Shown: positions 38,348 through 50,800 of the stretch, piece by piece
Position numbering within the stretch: the stretch's first letter is position 1
Layout of the letters: each line of letters begins with the position of its first letter
Assembly: GCA_963169195.1 (NCBI GenBank)
Contig: CAUJDN010000040.1
Span: forward strand, 1-64,000
From: Acidobacteriota bacterium
GTDB lineage: Bacteria > Acidobacteriota > Vicinamibacteria > Vicinamibacterales > UBA2999
Direction: 5' to 3'
Length of the DNA: 64,000 nucleotides
Made by a program: the position numbers and the translations under genes
The notes under the pieces: generated by a model
The model's input: only the letters and a program-made list of their open reading frames with translations
Told to the model about the DNA's origin: nothing
Databases searched by the model: none

Positions 38348-38890
38348 CTACCGGACGAGCACGGCGGCCATGACGGCCGCCTTGTCGGCGAGCTTGCCGG
38401 CGTACACCAGGTTGCGCGCCTTCAGCGCCTCCTCGGCCTGCTGCACGAAGCGCCGCGCCGCGTCGAACTGCGTCCGGCCGTCGGCCGAGAGCCCCGCGAC
38501 GTTGACCCGACCGAGGTCCGACGAGGCGCGGGCCAGCAGGACGCGGATCGACGCCTCGGTCTTGGCTTCGACGCCGGGCGCGGGCGTCAGCGTCAGGGCC
38601 GGCGGCGGCATGGCGCGCGGCTCCTCGGGCGTGGGCCGCTCGGGCTCGGCCACCGGCGCCGTCGGCTTCGGCTGTGGGCGGGACGGCGCGGCGGGCTCGG
38701 CGGGCGGCGGGGCCTCGACCAGCACCGGCTCGGCCGGCTCGGTGTAGATCGCCACGATCCGGGGCGGCGCCGGTGGAGGCGCCATCACCGGCAGTTCGGG
38801 CTCGGGCACCGGCGCCACGGTCCGGGTGGCGCAGCCTGCGCCGCCCGCGACCAGGACCGCCACGGCGGCAAGGAGGGCCAGTCGCATCAT
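38348..38890 (-). CDS. Proline-rich lipoprotein with DUF4398-like C-terminal helix bundle
   Basis: The 180-residue protein starts with a lipoprotein signal (MMRLALLAAVAVLVAGGAGC). A Pro/Glu/Ala-rich tether follows to about residue 100, and then a helical domain (ASIRVLLARASSDLGRVNVAGLSADGRTQFDAARRFVQQAEEALKARNLVYAGKLADKA) resembling DUF4398 domains. Such proteins are thought to be anchored in the outer membrane and span peptidoglycan with the tether. The 7-nt spacing from the histidine kinase stop suggests co-transcription with the sensor kinase upstream. Function unknown. Confidence 0.7.
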   Translation of the reverse strand: MMRLALLAAVAVLVAGGAGCATRTVAPVPEPELPVMAPPPAPPRIVAIYTEPAEPVLVEAPPPAEPAAPSRPQPKPTAPVAEPERPTPEEPRAMPPPALTLTPAPGVEAKTEASIRVLLARASSDLGRVNVAGLSADGRTQFDAARRFVQQAEEALKARNLVYAGKLADKAAVMAAVLVR

Positions 38891-38897
38891 GCCGATC

Positions 38898-40346
38898 CTA
38901 ACGCGCGCGGGGGAATTTGATCACGAACGTCGTCCCCGTCCCGACCGTCGACTCCACGTCGATGTCGCCGTTGTGGAGCTGAATCGTCCGGAACACGAGC
39001 GACAGCCCGATGCCGCTGCCGCGCTTCTTCGTCGTGAAGTAGAGGTCGAAGATGCGTGCCAGGTGCTCGGGCGCGATGCCCTCGCCGGTGTCCTGCACGC
39101 GGATCTCCACGCGCCCGTCGCGGCCCGCCGCGCACGCGATGCGCAGCTTGCCGCCTCGGGGCATGGCCTGCACGGCGTTCTGCGCCAGGTTCAGGAACGC
39201 CTGCCGCAGCAGGGGCTCGTCGCCCTCGATGGCCAGGTCCGGGTCCTGGCACGCGTGCTCGCACGCAATGCCGCCGGTCTCGGCCTCGACGCGCACCGCA
39301 TCGAACACGCTCGTGATGAGGGGCATCGTCTTGACGGGCGCCAGCGTCACGTCCTCTGGGCGCACGAACTTCAGGAACCCCTGGACGACCTCGTCCAGGC
39401 GCCGGATTTCGTTGCCGATCACCTCGACGTGCCGCGAGGCCGATGCCGGGTCCGGAGAGGCGAGCTTCTGCTTGAGCAGCTCGAGGTGGATGGTCATCGC
39501 GTTCAACGGGTTCTTCACCTCGTGGGCGACGCCCGCCGTGAGCCGGCCGAGGGAGGCCACACGTCGGGTGAGATCGGCCAGCTGCGCCCGCTTGGGGCCG
39601 TCGCCAATCGTCGACTGGAGCTGGGCGGAGACCCGGTCGAACACGTCGCCCAGGTCGCGGAACTCCTCGTCGCGCAGGTCGAGCCGCGTGCCGATCTCTC
39701 CGCGGCCGAGCCGCGACAGCCCGCTCGTGATCACGTGGATCGGCCTCAGGACCACCTGCGCCAGGGCCATGGCCACCGCCACGGCGATCAACAGGGCCAG
39801 GCTGACGGCGACCCCGGCCGACAGCACCGGGCGCTCGAGTTCCCGGCGCACGAAGATGGTGTTGAGGCCGATGCAGATTTCCCCGAACGGCTCGTCGTCC
39901 AGGGCCAGGGGCTGGCGCCACTCGAACGTCCGTCCCCCCGTGTACACGGCCCGCACCTGCTGGTAGCCGGGGGCGTTGACCAGCGCCATCAGGTCCTCGC
40001 CGCGCGGCAGGGTCCTGCCCACTTGCGCGGGATCGTTGGCCGCGATGACGGTACGCGTCCGATCCACGATGGCGGCGTACAGGACCTCCGGCGAGTAGAT
40101 GGCCGTCTCGAGGGCCAGGCGAACCTGCGGGCTGGATCGGATGTCCTGGTAGGCGGTCTCGTGGCTGAGCACCGCGCCGCTGGTCTGGTGCACCACGCTC
40201 GACGCCACGAACTCCGCGCGCGCCGCCCCCTGCTCCAGCAGCACCCGCACGAGCGTCCCCACCTGCAGCACGGACAGGCCGATGACGACGAGCACCACGA
40301 TGGTGGTCACGCCGAGCACCTGCTTCTGCTTGATCGAGAGGGGCAT
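38898..40346 (-). CDS. Membrane sensor histidine kinase with periplasmic sensor and HAMP domain
   Basis: The 482-residue kinase has two hydrophobic spans (about 8-30 and 178-200) flanking a periplasmic sensor of about 145 residues, with an SSPQVRLALETAIYSPEVLYAAIVD segment resembling dCache/PAS-like folds. A HAMP domain (200-250) follows, then the H box GVAHEVKNPLNAM (His275) and the ATPase domain (NLAQNAVQAMPRGG N box, DTGEGIAPEHLARIFDLYFTTK G1, GSGIGLSLVF G2). It should phosphorylate the NtrC-type regulator encoded at 42296. The pair is separated by an amidase gene. The ATG at 40346 is preceded by a 10-bp repeat instead of a clear ribosome-binding site. Confidence 0.88.
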   Translation of the reverse strand: MPLSIKQKQVLGVTTIVVLVVIGLSVLQVGTLVRVLLEQGAARAEFVASSVVHQTSGAVLSHETAYQDIRSSPQVRLALETAIYSPEVLYAAIVDRTRTVIAANDPAQVGRTLPRGEDLMALVNAPGYQQVRAVYTGGRTFEWRQPLALDDEPFGEICIGLNTIFVRRELERPVLSAGVAVSLALLIAVAVAMALAQVVLRPIHVITSGLSRLGRGEIGTRLDLRDEEFRDLGDVFDRVSAQLQSTIGDGPKRAQLADLTRRVASLGRLTAGVAHEVKNPLNAMTIHLELLKQKLASPDPASASRHVEVIGNEIRRLDEVVQGFLKFVRPEDVTLAPVKTMPLITSVFDAVRVEAETGGIACEHACQDPDLAIEGDEPLLRQAFLNLAQNAVQAMPRGGKLRIACAAGRDGRVEIRVQDTGEGIAPEHLARIFDLYFTTKKRGSGIGLSLVFRTIQLHNGDIDVESTVGTGTTFVIKFPRAR

Positions 40347-40350
40347 GGTC

Positions 40351-40380
40351 AGGTGCGGGCAGGTGCGGGCAGGTGCGCTC
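40351..40380. repeat. 10-bp AGGTGCGGGC tandem repeat between amidase and kinase genes
   Basis: Three units fill the space immediately upstream of the histidine kinase ATG. The orientation is opposite to that of the related repeats at 4508 and 29404 relative to the gene whose stop is nearest (amidase, 12 nt away). Confidence 0.55.
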
Positions 40381-40389
40381 GCATCATCG

Positions 40390-42295
40390 TCACCGTGCGA
40401 GGGGCGCGAGGCGGAGGGTCGCGGCGCCCTGGGCCGTTCGCAGCAGGACGCGGAGCGCGCCCTCCAGCAGCCATGGGCGCTGGTACGGGGGAAGGACTAT
40501 GGCCCCGCGGCTCGCCGCGGCGGCGGGATCGAGGAGCCGGTGCAGCACGGGGCCGTCGGGGCCCGGTGTGGAGCGGTGAATCGAGGCCGAGAGCGTGCCG
40601 GTGGGAAGATCGAAGGACAGCCGTCCCGAGACGGGGTCGAACTCGAAGCGCGCCACGATGGCCGTGGCCGGCGCCCCTTCGGCGGCGGCCGTGAACGCCA
40701 CCGGGCGCGGCGCCTGCCCGTTCACGAGGGCTGGCGTGGTCGGCGATGGCCGCCGGGGGCGCGCGGCCTGCTCGTAGGCGTGAGCCAGCGCGATCAGCCG
40801 CGTGTCGCTCCAGGCCGGGCCCAGCAGCTCGAAGCCGATGGGCACGCCGTCGGCGGTGAAGCCGGCCGGCATGGCCATCGCCGGGAAGCCGGTGGACGCG
40901 CTCAGCTGGCAATTGGACCCGCGCTGGGGCTCATCCACGACGACCGGGCGACGCCGCAGCGTCGGGTAGGCGAGCGCCTCGACGCGATGCTCCTCCAGCG
41001 CCGCGCTCACCAGGGACGCCGCGAGCGCACGCCGGCCCTGGACCTTGCGGATCTCCTCCGGGTCGGCGACCGCGGCGTTGCGCAGCTTGAAGGTGGCCTG
41101 GAGGGCCGCATGGAACGCCCCCCGATCCAGGATTTCCTGCAGCGACTTCACAGGCGCGTGCGGGAACTGCGCGAGGTACTGCATGAGGTCGGCCTTGAAC
41201 TCGAGATTGATGAGACTGGACGCCCCGACCACCTCGTCGAGCCCGGGGATGGTGACCTCCACGATCTCGGCGCCCTGCGCCTTCAACTGGTCCAGCGCCC
41301 GCCGCACGATGCCCGACACCTCGTCGTCCTCGGGCGCCGTCCCGAAGTGATTCCTCAGGACCCCGATGCGCGTGCCCTTGAGCGCGCGGTCGTCCAGGCT
41401 GTCGGCGAAGCGCGCGGGCAGCCGCCTGCGGCTGGCGGCCGTCGTGGCGTCCGACGGGTCCTCACCCACGGTGGCATCGAGCAGCACCGCCAGGTCCGCG
41501 ACGGTGCGCGCCAGCGGCCCCCCGATGTCCTGTGTGTGCGAGAGCGGGATGATGCCGGTGCGGCTCGACAGGCCGAGCGTGCCGCGCAGGCCGAACAGGT
41601 TGTTGTTGGCGGCGGGAATGCGGATGGACCCGCAGGTGTCGCTGGCCATCCCGCCGGCGGCAAAGCTCGCGGCCACGGCGGCGGCGGTGCCACCGCTCGA
41701 CCCGCCGGGCGTGCGCGCGAGATCGTACGGGTTGCGCGTCTGGCCGCCCAGCGAGCTGATGGTGATGATGCCGGCCGCCAGCTCGTGGAGATTCGTCTTC
41801 CCGAGAATGACCGCGCCGGCGTCACGCAGTCGCTTCACCTGGAACGCGTCGCGGCCGGTGGAGAACCCGGCGAGCGCCACCGTCCCGCCCGTCGTCGGCA
41901 GGTCGGCCGTCTCGTAGTTGTCCTTGATGACCACGGGAATCCCGTGGAGGGGACCGCGGGGCCCGCGTTCCAGGCGCTCGCGGTCGAGGGCCTCGGCCTC
42001 GTCCAGCGCGCGGGGATTGACCGCGATCATCGCGTTCAGCGACGGGCCCTGCTTGTCGTAGGCGCCGATGCGTGCCAGGTACGCCGCCGTGATGTCGCGC
42101 GACGTGGCACGCCCGGCGCGCATGTCCTCCTGGAGCGCCTGAATGCTGCGCTCCACGACCTCGACGACGCGCGGCGGCGGGGCGGCGGGCCGGCGCCGGG
42201 CCGGCCCGCTCTGCGGGGCGACGGCCACCAGGCCCGCCGACAGGCAGACGGCAACCGCGCTGCCGATGGCCAGGGTCAGGTGGCGGCGCGGCGTC

Positions 42296-42315
<20 letters not shown>
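40390..42315 (-). CDS. Exported amidase (amidase-signature family)
   Basis: The 641-residue protein has an N-terminal hydrophobic signal (HLTLAIGSAVAVCLSAGLV). The amidase-signature triad is the Lys in IPVVIKDNYE, Ser in TPGGSSGGTAAA (cis-Ser) and Ser in ASDTCGSIRIPAANN (nucleophile). It continues with the usual SGPLARTVADLAVLLD-like segment. The last 100 residues form an unusual extra domain. It is not GatA, which lacks a signal peptide. It probably hydrolyses amides or peptides in the periplasm. Its ATG overlaps the response-regulator stop by 20 bp, so it is coupled to it. A two-component system whose regulator controls this amidase is plausible. Confidence 0.85.
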
Positions 42316-43696
<1,381 letters not shown>

Positions 43697-43725
43697 GCAA
43701 TCGAGTGTACCATCCCTGTCGAGCG

Positions 43726-44421
43726 ATGACCCCGCGCCGGCCGTGGCACTCCTTCTGGGAAGTCGTCCTCTGCTCCGGCTATCCCACCCAGCTGGCGCTC
43801 AGCGGCCTGGCCCGCCTGGCGGGCCTCGCGCCGCAGGCTCCGGAGGGGACCCTGTCCCTGACGTTCGTGACGCTGGTGTCGGCCGCCGACACGGTCGTGC
43901 TGGTCGGCCTCATCCTGTGGCTGCTCCGGCGGCGCGGCGAGTCGCCCCGCCGGGTGTTTCTGGGCCGGCGGCCCCAGCACGTCGAGGCCGGGCTCGGCGT
44001 CATCCTCGCCCCCGCGGTGCTGTGCCTCATCTGGTTCACGCTGTGGCTGCTCCGGGCCGTCGCGCCGTCGCTCAGGACCGTGCCCGACAACCCGTTCGAG
44101 GCCCTCGCCAGCTCGCCCGGAGGCGCCTTCGTGCTGCTCGCCCTGGCGGTGGTCGCCGGGGGCGTTCGCGAGGAGATCCAGCGCGCCTTCCTGCTCCACC
44201 GGTTCCGCGCGGACCTCGGCGGCGCGGGCTGGGGGCTGCTGGCCACCTCGCTCGTGTTCGGCCTCGGCCACGCCCTGCAGGGGTGGGATGCCGTGGTCGT
44301 CACGGCGCTGTTGGGGGCCGCGTGGGGCACGGTCTATCTCGCGCGCGCCAGCATCACCGCGGGCCTGGTCAGCCATGCCCTCGCCAACGCCGCGCAGGTC
44401 GTCGTCGCCCACCTGCGATAG
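43726..44421 (+). CDS. CPBP-family intramembrane glutamic endopeptidase-like protein
   Basis: The 231-residue membrane protein has hydrophobic spans near 20-35, 50-75, 95-120, 135-155, 170-190 and 195-225. It has the three CPBP motifs: VREEIQRAFLLHRF (EEx3R), FGLGHALQG (FxxxH) and VSHALANA (H). These form the metal-free glutamate protease active site in Rce1-like proteins. Target unknown, with roles ranging from prenyl-protein processing to bacteriocin immunity. The ATG at 43726 (MTPRRPW) is chosen over 43705, which overlaps the divergent regulator promoter. Confidence 0.82.
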   Translation: MTPRRPWHSFWEVVLCSGYPTQLALSGLARLAGLAPQAPEGTLSLTFVTLVSAADTVVLVGLILWLLRRRGESPRRVFLGRRPQHVEAGLGVILAPAVLCLIWFTLWLLRAVAPSLRTVPDNPFEALASSPGGAFVLLALAVVAGGVREEIQRAFLLHRFRADLGGAGWGLLATSLVFGLGHALQGWDAVVVTALLGAAWGTVYLARASITAGLVSHALANAAQVVVAHLR

Positions 44422-44453
44422 CACCGCCGAACCCGAGAACCCAGCCCCAAGAC

Positions 44454-44927
44454 CTACGGGGGCAGGATGACCACCTGCGCCCGGCGCCTCAGATCGCTCA
44501 CCCAGTCGGCCACGAGATCCTCGCGGCGCTCGTCGGCGACGAACCGCTGCTGGAGGTAGGACGCGATGCGCAAATCGTCGCGCACCCATGCGCGCAGGCG
44601 GCCCTCGGTGAATCCACCCTGTGCCAGGACGCGGGCCAGGGCCTGCTCCCCGCCGGCTCGCGCGCGCACCTCGGCCAGCCGAACCTCGATGCGCTCGTCC
44701 GGCGGCGCGGGGGGCTCGTAGCGGTCGGCCTCGATGAGCATCAGCTGGCGGTCCACGAGGCGCTGGAGGACGCCGGCGTCCACCGCGTCGCCGTCCACCA
44801 GCCCGAGCACGAGCAGCGTGCGCGCGTCCGACAGGGTGATGGTGTGGCCCGAGACGATCGCGAGCGTCCGATCCAGCAGCTCGGGCGCCTGAACCGTCAC
44901 GAGGCACGCGGCCAGCAGGAGTGACAT
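44454..44927 (-). CDS. SurA-N-like periplasmic chaperone domain without PPIase
   Basis: The 157-residue protein has an N-terminal hydrophobic start (MSLLLAACLVTVQA) and LDRTLAIVSGHTITLSDA, the SurA N-terminal signature. LQRLVDRQLMLIEADRY and an alpha-helical rest follow. It lacks the parvulin PPIase repeats. SurA-N modules bind unfolded outer-membrane proteins. Its ATG overlaps the TamA stop (TGATG), so it is translated with the outer-membrane assembly factors, which fits a chaperone role for barrel substrates. Start context is good, but the signal peptide is short. Confidence 0.75.
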   Translation of the reverse strand: MSLLLAACLVTVQAPELLDRTLAIVSGHTITLSDARTLLVLGLVDGDAVDAGVLQRLVDRQLMLIEADRYEPPAPPDERIEVRLAEVRARAGGEQALARVLAQGGFTEGRLRAWVRDDLRIASYLQQRFVADERREDLVADWVSDLRRRAQVVILPP

Positions 44928-47866
44928 CAGAACGCCTGGCCCAGCGAGATGTGCACGATCATGCCACGCTCCCGGCTGCCGGTGGCCAGGGTGCGCGGAT
45001 TCACCTTGAACCCGAGGTCCACCCGCAGCGGCCCGATGGGCGAGCGATAGCGCGCGCCGAATCCCGCCGCGACCCTCAGATCGCCCAGGTCGATGTCCCC
45101 GACCTGCTTGAACACGTTGCCGGCATCGACGAAGCCCACGAGGCCGACACCCTTCCAGTAGGGCGCCCGGAGCTCGGCGTTCAAGACCACGAGCCCGTTG
45201 CCGCCCTGCGGGAAGCCCTGGGAGTCGAGCGTGTCGACGGTGCCGAGCCGGTCCAGCGCAAACCCCCGGACCGTGGTATCGCCCCCCGCGAAGAATCGCT
45301 CGCTCGCCGGCAGGTCCTCCACGATGTCCACGATTGGCCGACCGTCCTCGCCGGGAACCGGGTTGCCGTCCTCGTCCACGCGCGGGACCTCACGCGCGAA
45401 CCCGGTCGCGAACCCTGCACGCACGCCCCCTGCGAGCACGAACCCCTTGCCCGGCAGGCGCCGGTAGAGGAACCCCTGCAGGAACGTCTTGGCAAAGCCC
45501 ACTTCCGATCCATAGGCGCGCGCCGCCACCGCGCCGTCGAGGCCGATGACGGCGCCGCGCTGGGGGTCCAGCACATCGTCCCTGGAATCGCGCAGGAACG
45601 CCCCGAAAAAAGTGGAGAGGCGTACCTGCGGGAACAGGCGGTCGATGAGCAGCCGGTCCTCCGCCGCGATCTGCTCGTCGAAGAGCTCGGTGTAGTCGTT
45701 CGTATAGCGGCCCGTCACGGTGAAGCCCGTGCCGAAGCGCCGCGCGTAGTCGGTGCGCACGCCGCGCCGGTCGAAGGTGAAGCTGGCACGGATGCCACGC
45801 TCGAGGAACGCCGTCACCTGGGCGTCACCGGGGGTCCCGAAGGCGCGCGGTTCCCGGAACGTGCCGGTCACGCGGTAGTCGTTCAAGCCGTAGCCGCCCG
45901 TGTCGGTCGGGTCTCGGCTGTCGATGGCGGGATCGCGCGGACGCAGCGAGACGCGGGAGAACAGGCTGAGGGTGCGGTTCTTGCCCCACAGGTTCCGGCG
46001 GCTCACCTCGAAGAACGCGCGGGGCGCCACCTCGACGCGCTCGGCCGCGACACCGCCCGCGCCCTGGCGGAGCCGTCGTCCCACCTCCAGGCCGCCGCCG
46101 TACGTCACCGCCGTCGCGGGCGCTTCTTCCACGGTCACCAGCACGTCGCGCTGCGGCGTGCCGGGACGCGGCAGCTCCACGATGCGCACGCGGCGGAACA
46201 GCCCGAGCTGGCTGAGGCGCTGCTGGCTCTCGGCCAGGGCCTCCGCGCCCAGCGGCACGCCGGGCCGGAGGCGCAGCTCGCGCCGGATCACGTCCGAGCT
46301 GGTCCGGGTGTTGCCGGTGATGAGCACATGGTCCACCACGGACTGCTCACCCGCCGAGATGTTCCAGGTCACGGCCACGCGCTGGTTGCCGTCGCTGAAG
46401 GCCAGCGTCGGCGTCACCCGTGCGGAGAGGAAGCCGAGGTTGCGAAGGTGGCGCTCGATGGCATCGCGGTCGGCGGCCAGCTGCGGGCGATAGAACGGGC
46501 GTCCCGTCACGAGGCCCAGCCGCGCGCGCAGGTCGGGCTCCGGCACGCCGGGCGTGGCTCCCAGGGTCACGCCGGCCACCGTGGTCCCGACGCCCTCGAC
46601 GATGGTGAAGTGCGTGGCCACGGGCCGGAACCGGACGCTGCCCTCGGCCTGCTCCGGCAGCACCTCGACGGACGGCTTCACCGTCACGCGCTCGTGACCG
46701 CGCACCCGGTAGAGCTCCTCGATGGCCGCGGCGATGGCCGCGACGCGCGCGTCCACGAAGGGGTCCCCCCGCGTCAGCTTCAGCAGCGGCTCGATCTCCG
46801 CGTCGGGCACCGAGGCGTTGCCCTCGAGGCCGACGGCGCCCACGCGGTGCAACGGGCCCCGCTCGACCGCGAACGTCAGCACGAGATCGCCGCTCGCCTC
46901 GGCCCGGGTGTAGGTGGCCCTCGCCTCGCGAAACCCGCGCTCGCGCAGGTAGGCCTCGATGTTGCGGCTCGCATCCTCGAGCAGGTCCTCGTCGACCGAG
47001 CGCTCCTCGCGGACGGGCACGAGCGACTCGAGCACGCCCCGCGGCAGCGGATCGCCGGCGTACGCGAGCCGCACGCGCGGCCCCGTGCTGACGTCCACCG
47101 CCACGCTCGCGGTATGGCCCTCATCGTCGAAGGTGGTGGCCTCGCGGACCGAGGCTTCGTAGAAGCCGTCCGCCCGAAGGCGGCTCGCGTACGCCGCGAT
47201 CCGCTCCTCGAGGTCCAGGCGATCGAAGGGCTGGCCCGGCTCGATGCGCAGGAAGTCCAGGATGCGGTTGGGCGCCTCGCGGGGGCTGCCCGTGACCGAC
47301 GCCGTGAGAACCGTCGTGCGCGGACCGCGCGCGACCGACAGGTCGAGCCACACCTCGCCCGCCGTCCTCCCGGGGGTCAGCTGCGGCACGACGGTCGCCG
47401 CGCGGTAGCCGTGGTCGCGGTAGAAGTCGGTGACGGCGGCGACAATCTCGGGCACCCGCGACGCGGCCGGCCGCTCGCCGAAGCGCTCGCTCACGACCGT
47501 GCTCGACGCAACGGACGCCAGCCCGCCACCTCCACCGATCGACACGCGGGTGATCTTCCGGATGGGGCGCAGCACCCAGCGCAGCGACACGCCCGCGCCT
47601 GCCGGAGCCGCCTCGGCGAACAGCCGGACGTCGTCGTAACGCCCCAGGCCGACCAGGTGGTCGATGGTGTCGCGCACCCGCGCCATGGCCAGCGGCTGGC
47701 CGACACGCGTCTCGATCAACTCGAGGACGCCCGGCTCGAGCACGGGGCCATCGGCCGTCTCGACGCGCACAGCGGCGATGGGCTGGCCGATGAATGCGTC
47801 GGGGGAGGCGACGACCGGCCGCGGGGTACCGAGCAGGGCGACGGCCGCGATCAGCAGCACGCGCAT
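44927..47866 (-). CDS. tamA: BamA/TamA-type outer-membrane assembly protein
   Basis: The 979-residue protein has a signal peptide (MRVLLIAAVALLGTPRPVVA) and several POTRA domains (repeats such as RILDFLRIEPGQPFDRLDLEERIAAY and VIRRELRLRPGVPLGAEALAESQQRL). It ends in a 16-strand barrel with the lid motif FFAGGDTTVRGFALDRLG, an FVDAGNVF segment and the terminal Phe GQAF. At least five POTRA-like repeats make it larger than E. coli TamA. Its gene overlaps both TamB upstream (TGATG) and the SurA-N gene downstream. TamB adjacency favours TamA over BamA. Confidence 0.88.
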   Translation of the reverse strand: MRVLLIAAVALLGTPRPVVASPDAFIGQPIAAVRVETADGPVLEPGVLELIETRVGQPLAMARVRDTIDHLVGLGRYDDVRLFAEAAPAGAGVSLRWVLRPIRKITRVSIGGGGGLASVASSTVVSERFGERPAASRVPEIVAAVTDFYRDHGYRAATVVPQLTPGRTAGEVWLDLSVARGPRTTVLTASVTGSPREAPNRILDFLRIEPGQPFDRLDLEERIAAYASRLRADGFYEASVREATTFDDEGHTASVAVDVSTGPRVRLAYAGDPLPRGVLESLVPVREERSVDEDLLEDASRNIEAYLRERGFREARATYTRAEASGDLVLTFAVERGPLHRVGAVGLEGNASVPDAEIEPLLKLTRGDPFVDARVAAIAAAIEELYRVRGHERVTVKPSVEVLPEQAEGSVRFRPVATHFTIVEGVGTTVAGVTLGATPGVPEPDLRARLGLVTGRPFYRPQLAADRDAIERHLRNLGFLSARVTPTLAFSDGNQRVAVTWNISAGEQSVVDHVLITGNTRTSSDVIRRELRLRPGVPLGAEALAESQQRLSQLGLFRRVRIVELPRPGTPQRDVLVTVEEAPATAVTYGGGLEVGRRLRQGAGGVAAERVEVAPRAFFEVSRRNLWGKNRTLSLFSRVSLRPRDPAIDSRDPTDTGGYGLNDYRVTGTFREPRAFGTPGDAQVTAFLERGIRASFTFDRRGVRTDYARRFGTGFTVTGRYTNDYTELFDEQIAAEDRLLIDRLFPQVRLSTFFGAFLRDSRDDVLDPQRGAVIGLDGAVAARAYGSEVGFAKTFLQGFLYRRLPGKGFVLAGGVRAGFATGFAREVPRVDEDGNPVPGEDGRPIVDIVEDLPASERFFAGGDTTVRGFALDRLGTVDTLDSQGFPQGGNGLVVLNAELRAPYWKGVGLVGFVDAGNVFKQVGDIDLGDLRVAAGFGARYRSPIGPLRVDLGFKVNPRTLATGSRERGMIVHISLGQAF

Positions 47867-50800
47867 CAGAACGTGTGCCTCTTCCGCACTTCGAGCGCGT
47901 AGGTCCGGTCCTCGTTCTGGGACAGGACCCAGGCCAGCGTGTCGCTCTGATCGAACTCGAGCAGGACGATCTCGTCGCGCGCGGACGAGGACAGGCTGCG
48001 GGCGTAGGTGAGGTAGATGCGATCGGAGATCCGCTTGCCGATGGTCACGCGCGCCGACGGGTTGACGTTCAGCCGCGCCGACTGCTGATAGGGATCGACG
48101 AGCAGCGGGGTGATCTGGAACGAGTCGACCCCGAAGGTCTCCTGCACCACGCGGCCGACCTCCGCCGACAGCGTGCCCGTCAGCGCGCGCGTGGCCCGCG
48201 CCTCGAGCAGCCGCTGCTCGCGCTCGTTCGGGCGCTGCTGGGCCGCCAGCTCGACGTCGCCGCTCGGCGTGGTGTCGCTGAACAGCATCGTCAGGATCTC
48301 GATGGGCGGCAGTGGCGGGTCGGAGGTGAACTCCGGCTGCAGGCGCTCGGTCGTCCCCGCCATGCGCAGCGTGACGCGGTAGGTCTGGCCGGGCACCCGG
48401 ACACGGGTCTCCGCCTCGATGTCGAAGAACGGCTGGATGCGGTCGGGGTTCGTGAAGTCGATGCTGCCGCGCGTGACGAGGTAGCGCCGGCCCTCGAAGC
48501 GCGCCTCGCCGCGATCGATGTCGGCGCGCCCCAGCACCAGCGGACGTTCGAGCGTCCCGCGCAGGTTCAGGTCTGCGCTGGCCACGATGCGCGCCTGGTC
48601 GTTCTCGATGCGCAGGCTCGACGGGGCGATGAGCCGCACGTCGAAGCGCAGGGCGCTGGCGGACCCGGCCGCCAGCGCGCCCTCGACCGCCGGGATGCCG
48701 TCCGGCCCGCCGGACAGGTCGAAGAGGCCCGCCGACGTGTCGAAGGGCCGCGACCACATCGCGTTCTTCACGACCACCTCACCCGTCACCACCGGCGCGG
48801 CGACGGGACCGCGCAGGGCGAGCTCCGCGTCGACCGTCGAGCGCATGCCCTCCGGGTAGCGGAGCCGCATGTCGGTGCCGACGGCCGTGACGTCGTACTC
48901 GCTCAGCGTGTAGCCCGACTGCCCCAGGCGTCCGCCGAAGCGCACCGTCCCGCCGCCCACGCGCCCGCCGAGCCCGTCGAGCCGGACGCCCGAGGCATCG
49001 AACGTCAGGATGCCGTTCAGCGCTTCCAGGGCATGCGGGAAGCCGAAGTGCCGGAGGCGGCCGTTCGAGAGCAACGCGGTGCCGGACACGGCCGGCGCCT
49101 CCGCGGTGCCGCCGATGCGCGCCGAGACCTCGGCCCGGCCGCTGCTGCGCACGTCGGGCACGAAGCCCTGGAGCACCGCCAGGTTCGCCGCGCCGTTCGC
49201 CGTCAGGGCGAGCGCCTGGGTGGGCAGATCCACCGACCCCGCCAGGTCGAGCTCCGTATCCTCGCCGACGAGCCGCAGCGCCGTCACCTGCAGCACCTGC
49301 CGGTCCACGCTCATGCGGATGGCGCCGGCGTTGCGCAGGTGGTAGTCGAAGAACCGGAGGTCGACGCCGTCCACCTCGACGTCCACGCGCAGCGCGTCGG
49401 GGTTGTAGAGCTCGCCGACCACGCGGATGGCGCCGCTCGCCACCGCGGACGTGAACGGCGACAGCTGCGGCTGGAACGCGCGGAGATACGGATCGAGCGA
49501 CGTGTCGGTCACGCGGAAGGACAGTTCCGCGTCCATCTCGTCGGTGAGGGCGATGCGGCCCGTCCCGGACGCGGCCAGGCGGTTCGACGCCACTTCGACC
49601 TCGTAGGTCATCACGATGTCGCGCACCGACAGGCGTCCCGACACCTCCCCCACGCCTTCGTCGCCGTAGAACAGGTCCCGCACGCCGAACTTCACGTCGT
49701 AGCGCGGCTCCTCGAACGTGCCGCTGCCGGTGGCCGAGAAGTCCAGCAGGCCCGTGAACCCCGGGCCGCTGGGAGTGGCCGCCAGCGCCAGCGTCTCGAC
49801 GGCCATCCCGCGCGCATCCGCGTTGAAGGAATAGGTGCCGTTCCAGCCCACATAGGCGGCGCCGGTCGCGGTCGTGCCGCCCTTGCTGATGGTCAGGCCA
49901 TCGAGGCGCACGCCGGCGCCCTCGAACCGCATCGCCGCCACCCCCTCGGCAAACGGCTCCCCGTACGCCGTGCCCCGGTGAATGGACAGCCGCCCGAACC
50001 CGACCGGCCGCGTGTACTGCCCGTACAGGTGGAGGTCACCCGACACGATGCCGTCCACGTCGTAGTCCTCGAGGTCGAAGGCCGCCAGGAAGTCCTTGAC
50101 GCCGCGATTGGTGATGCGCACGCGCGCGTCCAGCTCCTCGCCCTGGTCCCGGCGCGGATACCCCAGCGAGAACTGGCCGGTCACCTCCATTCGCGAGAAG
50201 CCCTCGGTGATGACCGCGCGGCTGACGTTCGCGTACGCGTTCTCGACGACGAAGTCGCCATCGACGGCCCCCCACGTGACGCCCCACGCGCGGATTTCCT
50301 CGCCGACGAACCGGCCCTCGATTCGCGGGCTGCGGAAGGCGCCGAGCATCACGCCGTCGAAGCGACCGATGCCGTCGATGGGAATGGCCATCGTCCGCGC
50401 GCCGAAGGCCGTCATGATCCCGGCCAGCAGGCGATCCCCCTCCTGCCAGTTCGCGCTCGTGACGCGGAACGGCAGCGTCGAGCGCTCGCCCCACGCGGTG
50501 GCGCCCTCGAAGGTCACGTGGGTGTGGCTGGTGGCCAGCTCGCTCGGCTCGAGCCGGAGGATCCCGCCATCGAAGCGGTACGTCAGGCGACCGCCAATGC
50601 CGACGGGATCGAGCGGCGTGTGGTCGCTGAACGGGCCGTAGTCGAGCGCGCGCAACTCGGCGTCGGCCGTCGCGCCGGCCGGAAGCCGCGGCCCCATCAG
50701 GCTGGTGCCCGGCGGTGCCGTCACCACGACCTCACCCGCCCCGGCACGGTCGGCAAAGCGGCCCATCGGCCACTCGAGCCTGTTGCGGCCGGTCGCACGG